Shown here: one piece after another, positions 18,612 through 28,622 of the stretch | How positions within the stretch are numbered: position 1 is the first letter of the stretch | How the letters are laid out: the number at the start of each line of letters is the position of its first letter | NCBI GenBank assembly: GCA_937128505.1 | Contig: CAKZMM010000042.1 | Location: 39,613-103,612 of the forward strand | Origin: an uncultured Thermogutta sp. | Lineage (GTDB): Bacteria; Planctomycetota; Planctomycetia; Pirellulales; Thermoguttaceae | Length of the DNA: 64,000 nt | Direction of reading: 5' to 3' | Position numbers and translations under genes: made by a program | Notes under the pieces: generated by a model | Databases searched by the model: none | Seen by the model: the letters and a program-made list of their open reading frames with translations, nothing else | Told to the model about the DNA's origin: nothing

Positions 18612-20051
18612 CTCAGATAATTCCCGTAACCTTAACGGTAAGTGGACTTTTTGATCGGAAACCGTACGCGAAAACGACCCAGAGCTCCTATTTCACCTAT
18701 AGTACTCTTATCCCCGATTTCACCGTGACTCATGGCAGCTTTATCACAGCAGCGGTAGTTCTTTCGCTACAAACTTCATTAGGCATCGATGGCCGCACAG
18801 ACCAGCCTGTGGAGGCTTCGGGTCCTTCTCTACACCCCCATTTAGAATTCTAATCCGCTCAAATCTAAATCAAACACACAAACTTTGTCAACATAATTGC
18901 GGACAGGGATGTCTTTACAGGTATGGCAAATTTCGATGCCGGGAGCGGAAGAGGCTTTTCGAACACGGATTTCGATTACCGAATTTGATGCCTGGGCTAC
19001 GAGGAGGTTTTTACACTCTCTCGATCGAGTGTTAGGGTGAGGGGGTCCTGCGGCGTGGAACATTTCATGAGTGAGTGCCCGGCGAGAATCATTCGGTTTT
19101 GTAAGCATTAAATAATCGCGACCAGCAGCGCGCCGTTCCGCTGAGAATCACCGGCGATATTATCCTCCACTTTTAATTTTTTCGCGCACCTCATCCCATG
19201 TCATTCTCTAAGCTTGCCTGAGGATCGGCAGGGCCTGCACCAAGAAGGAGATTTGGAGGCCAATTCGCGCGGCCACTCCGTCACGGGACTCTGACGACTC
19301 GGCCACGAGCTGCCTCCAAAGACACCTTGGTCCAGAAATCCGTGTCACTAACTAGCGAATTTACAGGGTCAAAAAATCCGACGCTTAAGTTCAGATCAAA
19401 AAGCCTTGGGTACGGGCAAAAAAGGATTAAAGAATTACTAATCGCTCGCGGCCGAATTGCCCTCAGACGGAGCATTTTAACGCATTCTGCCCCCAATTCT
19501 CGGGTAATTGATGCCCTAGAGATCCAGCGAACGTTTCAAAGGTCTTCGGCGAAGGATGCTCTTTGGATGGAAATTATCACAAAGGTCCGCCCGAGATTCC
19601 ATGAAAGATTTTGCGGAAAAACCGATCCGATAAAGCGGAGGTCCTAGAGAAGCGACCAAAAAATTTTTGCGTCGCCACCAGATGTTCCACGATGGTAGTA
19701 GCATGTTCGCATCAGTGTGTAAAGCTTAACTAATCGGATCCCCTTCGCACATCCACCCCGCGAATTCTCGGCATAACCGGTCACGTTTACCGCGGATCAA
19801 TCGCGAAAATCACTCTAAATGCTACAAGTTTTTCCGCTCAACCAGGCTCAATAGACCCCGAAGTGCCCCCGGACCTCCTCAAGGCCCTTAATTGCCTAAT
19901 GCACCCACTCTCTCCAGCCCGATACGGTAATCGGTGACTGAGGATTGTTCAAGTCCTCACTCTTGCATTATCCCACCTTCGACCTTCGAAATCCTGATGA
20001 CATCCCTCACGCAGCTCGAGCCTGGTTACCAATCAGGGAGGACACCTGACA
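18612..20051. other. Long spacer
   Basis: No convincing gene. A REP-like remnant lies at 19014-19050. Open frames here, including an 88-codon minus-strand frame at 19108-18842, contain the His-Pro-Asn peptide typical of translated intergenic repeats and are not called. The 3' end carries GGGAGGACACC, the ribosome-binding site of the next gene. Confidence 0.5.
19014..19050 (-). repeat. Remnant of a REP-like interspersed repeat
   Basis: The minus strand reads CCCCCTCACCCTAACACTC and then enters an imperfect palindrome around TCGATCGA. This matches the start of the widespread intergenic repeat that begins CCCTCACCCTAACCCTCTCC in many bacterial genomes. Only one copy is seen here. Confidence 0.35.
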
Positions 20052-23000
20052 ATGAGAGCCTTCTGCCTTCCATTATCCTGGGCATTGGTACTTCTTGGTG
20101 GCATCAGCCTTTCGCAACTTTTACCAGGGTTAGTGTGTTCTGCCAAAGCCGAAGAGACTTTCTGTCGACCAGAAGCCGTCGAAAGTTTTGCAGACGATGA
20201 ACATTTTTGGGACCGAGGAGAGCTCCCACCGCCGGATCCGGTCCTGATGCATGTGGAAAACGAAAACGATCTTGTTCGATGGTTATCTCCTCAATCCGCA
20301 AGCGGAGAAGAAAGTGTCCAACAAAAGGCCACCTCGTTTGAAAACTACGAGGCGTGGGAATGGTGGACCGAGCCCTCATGGCCTGCAACGAGCGATGAAT
20401 CCCACGGCAACACGATGGAATCTTCCGACTCGGCAAAGTTCGGGGCCCCGTTTGAGCATGAAGCCGATAGCGAAATGGGCGGTTCATCCGAAGGTGAGGA
20501 CGCGGCCCAGATTCAGCCGGATTCACCGAGTCGTTACGAGTACTTTGTCGACGAATACCACTTCCGCTACGGGAACTTGCTTGCGGCCGATGCACAACGG
20601 CAATCGACAAATATCCCGAGCGATGGGAGCCGTTCTCACGTGGCCACGCAAAGTACCATCGAACACGCCGGGTGTTGGCCGCAGTCGACCACTGATTATG
20701 CGGATGATTATGCGGATCCCGAGTGGGCCATTTATGGGTACGGTTGCTCGGGGAGCCAATCGTTCTCTTATGAAACTGCTGCCGAAAGGAAGACGAGCAC
20801 TCGTGGTGCAACTAGCTGTGATTTTGGGAGGGAAACATCACAGCCCACTGCCAGCTTCGAGGGTCTGACTGAAGCGTATTCTGCCGAAGAGCCCGTGTAT
20901 GGCGATGCCTATTGGGAAACCGCGCAGCAGACAAGGGATCCTGCCAACTCCTCAGAAAATTTGCCAGCGTATGCCGAGTGGGAATGCCAATACGACGTCT
21001 GGAGCGGGTACTCGGAAAGCAACGTGTGTACGGCCGAATCGCAGGTCCTGGAAACTGAATTCCGTTCCCACAACAACTGGGCGACCTCGCCGATAAGGGA
21101 TTGGGATCAGCCCACGTTTGATTCGGAATCCTCCAGATCGGACGCAGCCAGGGTAAAACCCGAAGGCAGGGAGAGCTCTTGGGATGACCCGGGCTTTTGG
21201 TGCAAGTACTACGGGTATGAGTCAAGCGAGAGTTCCGTCGACGAGGCGGCCGCGGACAGTGGGATTTCGCAATCCGAGGTAATGGAGCAGCCCGTCGGCG
21301 ATCCGTCTGCTACCGAACCTTACTCCACAGAGGAGACCGACACTTGGGGTTCATACTCTCGCTATCACGAGGGGCCATACGGCTACATGCGGTACCGGGC
21401 GGGATATTCTTCTTGGGGCGACGCATTAAAAGATGAAACCACACTCACAACGTCGCGGTTCGCTGACACAGGTTTTTCTGCGGATGTTTCTGCGGAAACT
21501 GCTCGCGATGCCGCCGAGCCAGATCTAGGTGTTACGGATTCCGCAGAAATGAGCGGCGGGTCGGGGGTTACCCGCTTCGAGTATCCCGAGCAAGATTGGG
21601 CCCAAAATTACGATGAATTTGACGGCTATTACGAGCCTGAGGATTACGGGCCCTATGGACAATCGTCAAGTCCATCGCAAACGGCGGGAGCCAAATGGAA
21701 TTTCGAAGGGTTGAATGAAGCGAACTTTACCGAACAAAACCGCGGGTCCGCTACTTCCTTAGACGGTCTCCATGCATCCCAGTTGCACCAACCATTTGAA
21801 CCTCTTTCTACGACTGAAACAGACCTCGCCAAGGAAGCCTGCATCCAGGATGCGTACGGTGAGGGTGAATCTTATGAATCGGCAATCCTCGAAAAATTCT
21901 ACGGGGAGAGCCGCGGCGGGTCAGCAGCTAGGCCACAGACCCCGGAGCCATTTTCCCGCAAGCAGGCATCGCAAGGCAGTGCTCCCACTTCGCCAGCGAA
22001 TTCAAACGGTGTTTTGAGCGGCGATAAGGCCCAAGCTTGGTCCCCCAACGCGAATCTATACCCTGAGTATGTATATCCTGAGGATCAATTTGATTGGTCG
22101 GGTACGGAGTCAGCACCGTTTTCGTGGGAGCTCGGTTCTCCGGCAATGCCTGCGCCGGGTAGGGGGCTAAATCAAATCCAGGATTCGCAATCCACTTCCG
22201 AAGAAGCGCAGTATTCGGACTATGGATTCCAGGGCTACCCAGAGTATCTAAGCGAGTATGCCGAAGACCATCCCGCCACCACTAAGGAAAACTCAACTTC
22301 CTCCGAGGAATGGGTTCCCGAGGATGTTTGCGAGGAGGACTGGCTCGGAGATCAGCCTGCCACCAATGAAGCTTGCGAGGATATGCAGGGGATGTCGGCG
22401 GAAGAGTATCCGTGTGAGGACTATCAGTGGTCTGTAGAGGCTTCGATGACCGAGTGGGATGATCCAGCTTCTGACAGTCAGGAAATCCTCGGCCACGAGA
22501 TGAGCCAAACGGACGCTTATGATGCTAACGAGGATGAAGCACTTTCCGAAGAGTCCTGGGATGCGGAAGATGTAGACATCTGGAAAGATGCTGGCGAGCC
22601 TTCGGGCGATCAAGCCGATTCCACGATGACTTATGAAGCGTTTGGCCCGGCGGAGCGTTCGGCCTACTATCCCTGGGAAGGAGAACCCGGTTACCCCTGG
22701 GGAATTGAAGAAGCTGAGCGCGGCTTCCATTGCACGGATAGTTGGGCTGAACCAAAACCGGAAGCCGCCACGATCGAGCCACGCGAAACTCAGTTTTCAG
22801 ATTCGGCTTGTGTCGATGAGCTTAAAAACTCCCTAAGCAACTTCGGCAGGCAGGAGCACGGCATATCGCCGGATCGTGCCAAGTATCATTGGTGGTGCGC
22901 GGAAGATCCCTATGTTTACTCCGAAGGTGTGGATCTGACTCACACCCAATATGGTGCCCAGGCCACTGCGAGCGAAGCTTCCCCGAGCTTTACGAAGCAA

Positions 23001-24029
23001 ACGCTCAGTCTTCCTCAATCACCAACCGGAAAGACCGTGAGCCGGGAAGACGGTAGCTCAACCTGGTCGTGGGATGATTCCTTCAGCCGACTGCACGGTG
23101 AGCCGGGCGAACCGCTCTATACATATGAGGAAGAATTCGGCGAGAGTGAGTGGCTCGAGCTTGAGGAGTCGGGCGGTTATCCCTACTATGGTCGGCCGGT
23201 CCAAGAGAGCGAGGGAAACTTCGGCGAATTCGGTCCCAACGATTTCGGAGTACCGCGCGGCAAGGCATCGCCGGGTAGTTCGATGTTCGACTCATCGGAG
23301 CTTACTCCGAGCCGGCCGAGCGAGCAAAGCAGCCTGATCCAAAGCGGGCTAGAGCTTTTTGCCCTGCATGCTCGGGATTTGCTGAGCTCGATGGATATCG
23401 ACCTACTTCGCCAACTGAACGAGATGGCGACAGAACCGGCGACCATCCGGGCAACGGTCTTAGAGGAATACTTGAGCGTACTGGGGTGGCACGCCGGCGA
23501 GTTGGCAGCCCGTTTGGAGAGCCTTACCGGCTTAGGGATTATTCACTTAGCAAGGGATCCCGCGGATGCGGCCGCCCTATTGGCAGCCTGCCGATTGGTG
23601 GAACGGGACGAGCTGGGGCTTGAAGAGGCCGTGAGGGTACTTCGACGCACTCTTGAAAACCGGTCTTCCAACTGGGGCCACCAAGTGGCCGAACTTTTGG
23701 GCGATTGGTATGAGGCGGATGGAATGTCCGATGGTAGTGCCAACGATCTCCCCGCGAATACTGCCCCGTTCAGTCGCGCGGAGAAAAACAAAGGCGGCAA
23801 GTCGGACTCACTACCGCCCAGGTCAAGCTCGCAGGCGGCCGATCATGGGCGAAAAGCGGTGGATCAAGCCGCTACCAGCGAAGAGGCGCAAGCGATAGCT
23901 GCCAACCCGTTAGGAGTTGCCATCTCAGCTGTTACCGAATCTTTGACCTGGGGGATCCACACGGTGCGGACGAGCGTGGTAGAGCCTTTTGTTGAAGCTG
24001 TCGAGGAGGTCATCCAGGAGCAATTTTAA
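20052..24029 (+). CDS. Very large secreted acidic, aromatic low-complexity protein (1325 aa), unknown function
   Basis: I do not recognise this protein. A signal peptide spans residues 1-33 (hydrophobic core followed by SAKAEE). Residues ~40-1085 form a long, strongly acidic region. It contains about 16 degenerate modules rich in Tyr, Trp, Phe, Asp, Glu and Gly, for example YEYFVDEYHFRYG, YAEWECQYDVWSGYS and YDEFDGYYEPEDYGPYG. Linkers rich in Ser, Glu, Ala, Gln and Thr separate them. Single Cys residues recur through the region. Residues ~1092-1225 change character to a helical, regular domain (LIQSGLELFALHARDLL to AELLGDWYEADG), and the last ~40 residues form an amphipathic helix. Lys is scarce. 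GGGAGGACACC precedes the ATG. A surface, matrix or metal-binding role is possible but unproven. It stands alone. Confidence 0.85.
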   Translation: MRAFCLPLSWALVLLGGISLSQLLPGLVCSAKAEETFCRPEAVESFADDEHFWDRGELPPPDPVLMHVENENDLVRWLSPQSASGEESVQQKATSFENYEAWEWWTEPSWPATSDESHGNTMESSDSAKFGAPFEHEADSEMGGSSEGEDAAQIQPDSPSRYEYFVDEYHFRYGNLLAADAQRQSTNIPSDGSRSHVATQSTIEHAGCWPQSTTDYADDYADPEWAIYGYGCSGSQSFSYETAAERKTSTRGATSCDFGRETSQPTASFEGLTEAYSAEEPVYGDAYWETAQQTRDPANSSENLPAYAEWECQYDVWSGYSESNVCTAESQVLETEFRSHNNWATSPIRDWDQPTFDSESSRSDAARVKPEGRESSWDDPGFWCKYYGYESSESSVDEAAADSGISQSEVMEQPVGDPSATEPYSTEETDTWGSYSRYHEGPYGYMRYRAGYSSWGDALKDETTLTTSRFADTGFSADVSAETARDAAEPDLGVTDSAEMSGGSGVTRFEYPEQDWAQNYDEFDGYYEPEDYGPYGQSSSPSQTAGAKWNFEGLNEANFTEQNRGSATSLDGLHASQLHQPFEPLSTTETDLAKEACIQDAYGEGESYESAILEKFYGESRGGSAARPQTPEPFSRKQASQGSAPTSPANSNGVLSGDKAQAWSPNANLYPEYVYPEDQFDWSGTESAPFSWELGSPAMPAPGRGLNQIQDSQSTSEEAQYSDYGFQGYPEYLSEYAEDHPATTKENSTSSEEWVPEDVCEEDWLGDQPATNEACEDMQGMSAEEYPCEDYQWSVEASMTEWDDPASDSQEILGHEMSQTDAYDANEDEALSEESWDAEDVDIWKDAGEPSGDQADSTMTYEAFGPAERSAYYPWEGEPGYPWGIEEAERGFHCTDSWAEPKPEAATIEPRETQFSDSACVDELKNSLSNFGRQEHGISPDRAKYHWWCAEDPYVYSEGVDLTHTQYGAQATASEASPSFTKQTLSLPQSPTGKTVSREDGSSTWSWDDSFSRLHGEPGEPLYTYEEEFGESEWLELEESGGYPYYGRPVQESEGNFGEFGPNDFGVPRGKASPGSSMFDSSELTPSRPSEQSSLIQSGLELFALHARDLLSSMDIDLLRQLNEMATEPATIRATVLEEYLSVLGWHAGELAARLESLTGLGIIHLARDPADAAALLAACRLVERDELGLEEAVRVLRRTLENRSSNWGHQVAELLGDWYEADGMSDGSANDLPANTAPFSRAEKNKGGKSDSLPPRSSSQAADHGRKAVDQAATSEEAQAIAANPLGVAISAVTESLTWGIHTVRTSVVEPFVEAVEEVIQEQF
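20694..20717. repeat. 12-bp in-frame tandem duplication inside the giant acidic protein gene
   Basis: GATTATGCGGAT occurs twice in a row and encodes Asp-Tyr-Ala-Asp twice. This suggests the acidic/aromatic region grows by small in-frame duplications. Confidence 0.85.
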
Positions 24030-24488
24030 GGCCGATTGGCCGACTCTAATTGATTCGCACAGGGTGGTTCGTTTAGCCTCCAAGTGCGGAAACCTTCGGT
24101 CTAGCATCCGCGGAAATGCCTACGTAGAGTAGGGAATTAACGTTGGGTAAACATCCGATAAACCGCCCCAACACCGCAAAAGTGCTCCGAGTTGCCGCGG
24201 TGGCACTAACCTTCTGACGTAGATCACAACCCTTAAAACTAGCCACAAAGATCCTTTTGGCCCGGTCGGCTTCTCGACCGGGCTTTTTTGTTTTGCACAG
24301 AGACTCTAATCTTCGATCCTCATTTTCGCTATACTGTCGCGGTTACCTGTTTATTTTGCCGCTTTTTTGGCCGACAAGCTTGCAAGCTTGATAGACCTTA
24401 TACATTTTTCAAAAGGAACCGGCGGTTTGGCCGGCCTTCGTTAGAGAAAAACCGTGAGTAATTTTCGCTTCGAGAGGATCTTCCACCG
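24030..24488. other. Spacer with terminator, possible small RNA
   Basis: A strong plus-strand terminator sits at 24260-24289, 230 bp after the giant protein gene. The distance leaves room for a small RNA ending at it, but I see no defined promoter. Confidence 0.4.
24260..24294 (+). terminator. Rho-independent terminator
   Basis: A perfect 9-bp stem GCCCGGTCG/CGACCGGGC (24260-24268/24275-24283) with a 6-nt loop is followed by TTTTTTGTTTT. It ends plus-strand transcription from the acidic-protein gene or from a small RNA just upstream. Confidence 0.85.
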
Positions 24489-25916
24489 GTGGTGACCGCC
24501 GGCCTGACCGAATTCACATCCGCGATTTCTTTGCCGACAAACCTCCCGGCGCTACGCCAGCGGCTCATCAGCTTGGCCTTCCCTGTGTTTTTGGAGCAGA
24601 TTCTCGCGTTGTGCGTCGGTTTTTCCGACCGGGTGCTCACCGGGCACTACCTGGCAACAGAACATTTAGCCGCCATTACGGTGGTGGGGTACCTGCTGTG
24701 GTTGATCTATGGGATTTTTTCGATCGTATCGCTTGGAGCCTCCCCCCTCATTGCCCGAGCAATCGGAGCGGGAGACGTCCGCGAAGCCAATGTCATCTAT
24801 CACCAATCCCTCGTGCTGGGAATTCTCTTCGCACTTCCCCTAACGTCAGGTGCAGGGATTGGATGCGAATACCTGGTCGGACTTGTGAGATTAGAAGGCG
24901 CAGCAGCCGAGGCGGCTGTGACCTATCTCCGCTGGATCATCCCCGTTCTACCTTTAATGATGTTTCAGGCGGCAAGTGTGGGGGCCTTGCGAGCCTGCGG
25001 CGACATGCTGTCGGGTTTTTGGGTCATGGGGGTGGTCAATGCGACGAACGTTTTACTGAGTTGGGGGCTGGTGCTGGGTGTGGGCCCCCTTCCCCGCCTC
25101 GGTTGGAGTGGCTTGGCGGTAGGGACCAGTGCGGGGTTTGTGGTGGGAAGCTTCGTCACGGGCTTCTTCTTACTTTCCGGCCGACGCCCCCTGAAGTTAC
25201 AGGTGAGCTTACTTCGGTTGAATTGGGGCCACATTAAGAGGATTTTGCGTATCGGGGTTCCCGGGTGTGCGGATAACCTCACGGTGATCGGGTGTCAACT
25301 TTGGTTCTTGGGCTTGATCAACTGTCTTGGCGCGGAAGCCACGGCTGCGCACGGGGTGGCGATCAGTGCCGAATCATTCGTATTCCTCCCCGGCGTAGCC
25401 CTTCAGGCCGCCGCTGCCACCTTGGTCGGACAATACCTTGGAGCACGGCAAGAGAACTGGGCACTTCAGAGTGTTCGTACGGCGAGTTGGCTGGGCTGCA
25501 TAGCCATGGGATTGGGTGGCGGACTGTTGATCGGATTGGCTCATTGGCTGCCTTACGCCTTTGTGTCGGCACGTCAGACGGCCGTGGCCTCTGCTGCCAC
25601 GCCGCTATTGCGGGTTGTCGGCGGAGCAATGCCTGCCTTAGCTCTTACGATGATTTTAAGCGGAGCACTCCGAGGGGCAGGGGATACTCGTGCTAGTCTT
25701 CTCATCTCCGTCATTGGTTTTTTAGCGGTGCGGATTCCTGCCACTTATGCCCTGGCTTTCGGCGAAGTGGTGCTTCCGTTTTCATTGGGGAGTCTTCGCG
25801 GCGCGAATTTGGGGGTTGTTGGAGCCTGGTGGGCCATGGCCGCCGACCTTTGGCTACGCGCGCTGCTACTCATTCTCCGATTCCGCAGGGGAAGATGCTT
25901 GCGCCACGAGCTTTAG
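24489..25916 (+). CDS. MATE family efflux transporter
   Basis: It is an inner-membrane multidrug or metabolite exporter using a sodium or proton gradient. The 475-residue protein has about 12 hydrophobic segments in two related halves. The first half starts LRQRLISLAFPVFLEQILALCVGFSDRVLTG (split here by the conserved Pro and Glu). The second half repeats the pattern at ILRIGVPGCADNLTVIGCQLW. GASPLIARAIGAGD and AAATLVGQYLGARQ are the paired MATE motifs after helices 2 and 8. The start is one of two adjacent GTG codons (24489 or 24492). The next gene is convergent. The substrate cannot be inferred. Confidence 0.9.
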   Translation: MVTAGLTEFTSAISLPTNLPALRQRLISLAFPVFLEQILALCVGFSDRVLTGHYLATEHLAAITVVGYLLWLIYGIFSIVSLGASPLIARAIGAGDVREANVIYHQSLVLGILFALPLTSGAGIGCEYLVGLVRLEGAAAEAAVTYLRWIIPVLPLMMFQAASVGALRACGDMLSGFWVMGVVNATNVLLSWGLVLGVGPLPRLGWSGLAVGTSAGFVVGSFVTGFFLLSGRRPLKLQVSLLRLNWGHIKRILRIGVPGCADNLTVIGCQLWFLGLINCLGAEATAAHGVAISAESFVFLPGVALQAAAATLVGQYLGARQENWALQSVRTASWLGCIAMGLGGGLLIGLAHWLPYAFVSARQTAVASAATPLLRVVGGAMPALALTMILSGALRGAGDTRASLLISVIGFLAVRIPATYALAFGEVVLPFSLGSLRGANLGVVGAWWAMAADLWLRALLLILRFRRGRCLRHEL

Positions 25917-25979
25917 CACGAGGAAAAAAACGCAAAGGCCGGAATTAAGGAAGCGGATTGGCCGGGCGACCACCGTGGG

Positions 25980-26600
25980 CTAATTCTGCGTCTGTGGTCT
26001 CTCGCCGGGGGCCATTAAGACAGGAATTGTCAAGCGCGCTCCGGGGGGTAATATGTCCGGGCGTGAAAGCAAATCGCGGTTGGCATCGTAAATTTCTGGC
26101 CATCGTTGGGGGTCTCCCAAATACTGCCGGGCTAAGGCAGGCAGAGTGTCCCCTACTTGTACTTGATGCGTGATCCAGAGTATTCGGCTTGGCCCTGGGA
26201 TCGGATTGGATTCTAGGGCCGGGAGCCAGCTTCCCGCGGTATAGTTAAACCCATGGCTCGGAGAAGATTGCAGATGGGGAGGACTGGGAAGGTCAGTTTG
26301 CGAACTGATTCGTGGTAAAGGGTTTTCCAGCTTGGATTGGGAGGAGATGACCGGGACCGAACCCGAGACGTTGGTTTCCCCTTGGGTTTCCGGGCCGGGC
26401 AACAAATCGGTGTTGTTGGCCGAGGCTGTAGCCCCCAAGGGACGGTGCCCGCCCCCTCCCTCAGTCAGTTTCTTGGATTGATTAACGATTGCTCCGCCAA
26501 TCAGCGACGGACGAGTAGCCCAAACCGGCCACAGGTACGCGGCCATTATCATCATGGCGATAAATAAGCTTATGTAAAAAGCCCGCCAACTCTCTTTCAT
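25980..26600 (-). CDS. Membrane-anchored LysM domain protein
   Basis: An N-terminal membrane segment (residues ~9-27 from the ATG at 26600) is followed by a low-complexity linker rich in Ser, Pro and Gly, then one LysM-like domain near the C-terminus: VQVGDTLPALARQYLGDPQRW and ILPPGARLTIP. LysM binds peptidoglycan or chitin-like N-acetylglucosamine polymers, so the protein probably anchors at or scans the cell wall. The ATG at 26600 is chosen because GGAA lies upstream and the membrane segment follows soon after; an in-frame GTG at 26624 would add eight residues. No catalytic domain is present. It is convergent with the MATE gene, 63 bp apart. Confidence 0.75.
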   Translation of the reverse strand: MKESWRAFYISLFIAMMIMAAYLWPVWATRPSLIGGAIVNQSKKLTEGGGGHRPLGATASANNTDLLPGPETQGETNVSGSVPVISSQSKLENPLPRISSQTDLPSPPHLQSSPSHGFNYTAGSWLPALESNPIPGPSRILWITHQVQVGDTLPALARQYLGDPQRWPEIYDANRDLLSRPDILPPGARLTIPVLMAPGERPQTQN

Positions 26601-27640
26601 GGTGGAAATTCCGGGCGGCCGCACTGCCGGGGCATTTATCCGCGATTGGTCCTGCGCTTAAAAATCTAGCCGGCTATCTATCTATTCCCATTGATTGTCG
26701 GCCCAGCCTTCCTTTGTGGATTAAGAACCTTGTTATCGATCGATATGCCCGGTTTTTAGGTAGTTTTCTCACCTAAAAACAAGGGATATTTGGACTGAGA
26801 CGGAAAGATACGATTTTGATCTTGCAAAACAACATAATCTAACTACACATTTCGAACAAAATCGAACGATGTTGAACGATGCCTAGCAAATGAATTTTTT
26901 CTTTTCATCGCAAGAAGTGTTCATGTACGTTTTCACTTGACGAGCAAGTGTGTTCGACCTGGAGGAAAAAGCAGGTGGTGTTGCGGATGATTTGTCTTCA
27001 TGTCAATAACGTTTGTCATGTTTATGTTTTTTCACTTATAAAGATGAGTTTTCTAAGCCGTGATCTAGAGCATGATATTGTTTTGTCTGCCTTAACGACG
27101 CAAATGTTGGCTAAAATCGGCTTCTGCCGGCTTTAGGTTATTGAGATGCCCTAATATTCTCAACTTCTTCTATTCTCAACTTCTTCCCAATGTAACGATT
27201 GGTGAGAACTTTTGTTGGATCGATCCGACTGGATGCGGTTCCCACGGGATCTCCACCTGAATTTGGCGGGGAAACCCTGCCGCAGTCGGTCGGGAATGCA
27301 GTTTTGCATTGACTCGACAAAAAAACCCCCTGGGGTCTGCCGGGTGGATCGTAGATTTGGGAAGCATGATGGCATGGCGGTTCGATCTTTAAATCTTTTC
27401 TTTACAGGTAAAGATCACGCGAAGTCGTTATAGCCTTCCGGCTGAGCAATCTTTCCGGTCCTTTTCGTCTTGAACCCTTTTCACATTCCGCCAGAATACT
27501 GCTGCCTATTTGGGAGCTTCTTGTTCTCGACCGCCTGAAAATTGCCGGCTTAAGATGAGGGCGGTTTACATCGCGGCTGATGTGAGGATCGGCATCCTCG
27601 CGTACAATCGTATTAAGGGGCACAAATTCCGTGGCCTCGG
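26601..27640. other. AT-rich spacer with a 16-bp tandem repeat
   Basis: It is more AT-rich than its surroundings around 26760-27130. Short frames here have no domains. It holds GAACGATG twice (26860-26880) and the tandem repeat at 27155-27186. Confidence 0.5.
27155..27186. repeat. 16-bp perfect tandem repeat
   Basis: TATTCTCAACTTCTTC occurs twice without a gap in the spacer upstream of the TPR gene. Confidence 0.9.
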
Positions 27641-28549
27641 ATGCGGGGCAAACGATGCGGGGGCCGCACCGTGGACGAAGCGTTGCTTACCCACTTAATC
27701 GACCAAGCTCAGCTAGCCCTCGATGGGGGGGACTATCTTAGAGCGGCCGATCTCACTGACCAACTTCTCCCCCATGCCGAAGAATTCCCCGAGATCTTAG
27801 GGATTCGGGCGCATGCCCTGCTTCAATTAAATCGGCTCCAGGAAGCTTGGGAGGCGGCACGGGCCCACGCACGGTTAGTTCCCGATGATTGGCGGGTCCA
27901 GCGGCAACTCGCGGAAGTGGCTTGGCACAGCCGGCGTTTGGGTTGCGCTCAGCAAGCTTGGGAGGAGGCGGTGCGCCTTTCGGATCAAGATCCCGACATC
28001 CTCGCGGAGTATGCGTGGTTCATGGCGGTGGAGCGTAGCCCGCGGCTGGCACTGGAAGCTGCCGTTCGGGCCAAAGAACGGGATGAAAACTCCTCCCTTG
28101 CATGGTCCGCGTTAGGGCTTGCTCAACTCCGGCTGCATCGCCGCCAAGAGGCCGAAGCGAGTCTCGGCCGAGCCTTGAAACTGGATCCAAACGAACCACG
28201 GGCCCAATTCGCCATGCTTTCTTTTTTACAGGAGGTTCGAAGAAACGAAAGTGCCCTCGCTTTGTCTCGACTTTTAGAAGATACGCCGGGCACCGAGCCA
28301 ATTGTCAGGGACGTGCGTCGGCAGGTGCAGCGCCGCTTGCTGGCTCGCAAATTGGTGGAGCGGGGAATCGCCCCGGGACCGTCCGTTCGGGAACCTCCTT
28401 GGTGGCGGTGGTTTTTCCTCGGGTTCGGGGGCTTTACGGCCGGATGGCTATTATTGCTGATGCGTCCTCAATCTGTGCATGCGACTCTTTTATGTGTGCT
28501 CGTGCCCCTTTTAGTGGGTGCGCTCTTGACACGGCTTTTCTCAAAGTGA
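27641..28549 (+). CDS. TPR repeat protein with C-terminal membrane anchor
   Basis: Residues ~15-230 contain about six helix-turn-helix TPR units (for example SLAWSALGLAQLRLHRRQEAEASLGRAL in parts), which mediate protein-protein contacts. The C-terminus has two close membrane segments (WWRWFFLGFGGFTAGWLLLL and the stretch around LLCVLVPLLVGALL). The TPR domain would face the cytoplasm if the C-terminal hairpin inserts in the usual way. The start is uncertain: the ATG at 27641 lacks a good ribosome-binding site, and a GTG at 27671 after GGGGG is an alternative. It converges with the GH5-like gene, 73 bp apart. No partner can be named. Confidence 0.75.
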   Translation: MRGKRCGGRTVDEALLTHLIDQAQLALDGGDYLRAADLTDQLLPHAEEFPEILGIRAHALLQLNRLQEAWEAARAHARLVPDDWRVQRQLAEVAWHSRRLGCAQQAWEEAVRLSDQDPDILAEYAWFMAVERSPRLALEAAVRAKERDENSSLAWSALGLAQLRLHRRQEAEASLGRALKLDPNEPRAQFAMLSFLQEVRRNESALALSRLLEDTPGTEPIVRDVRRQVQRRLLARKLVERGIAPGPSVREPPWWRWFFLGFGGFTAGWLLLLMRPQSVHATLLCVLVPLLVGALLTRLFSK

Positions 28550-28622
28550 TGGAAGAATTCCGGACGAGAAGATTTCGGGGAACATCAAGCCTGGTATCTT
28601 TAGTAAGCGGTTGGGCGGGAGG

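Noticed and set aside
18842..19108. 88-codon minus-strand frame with a GPPHPN peptide
   Set aside because: The peptide comes from a REP-like repeat remnant; no ribosome-binding site or domain.
26948..27136. 62-codon open frame in the AT-rich spacer
   Set aside because: No ribosome-binding site or recognisable feature; AT-rich chance frame.
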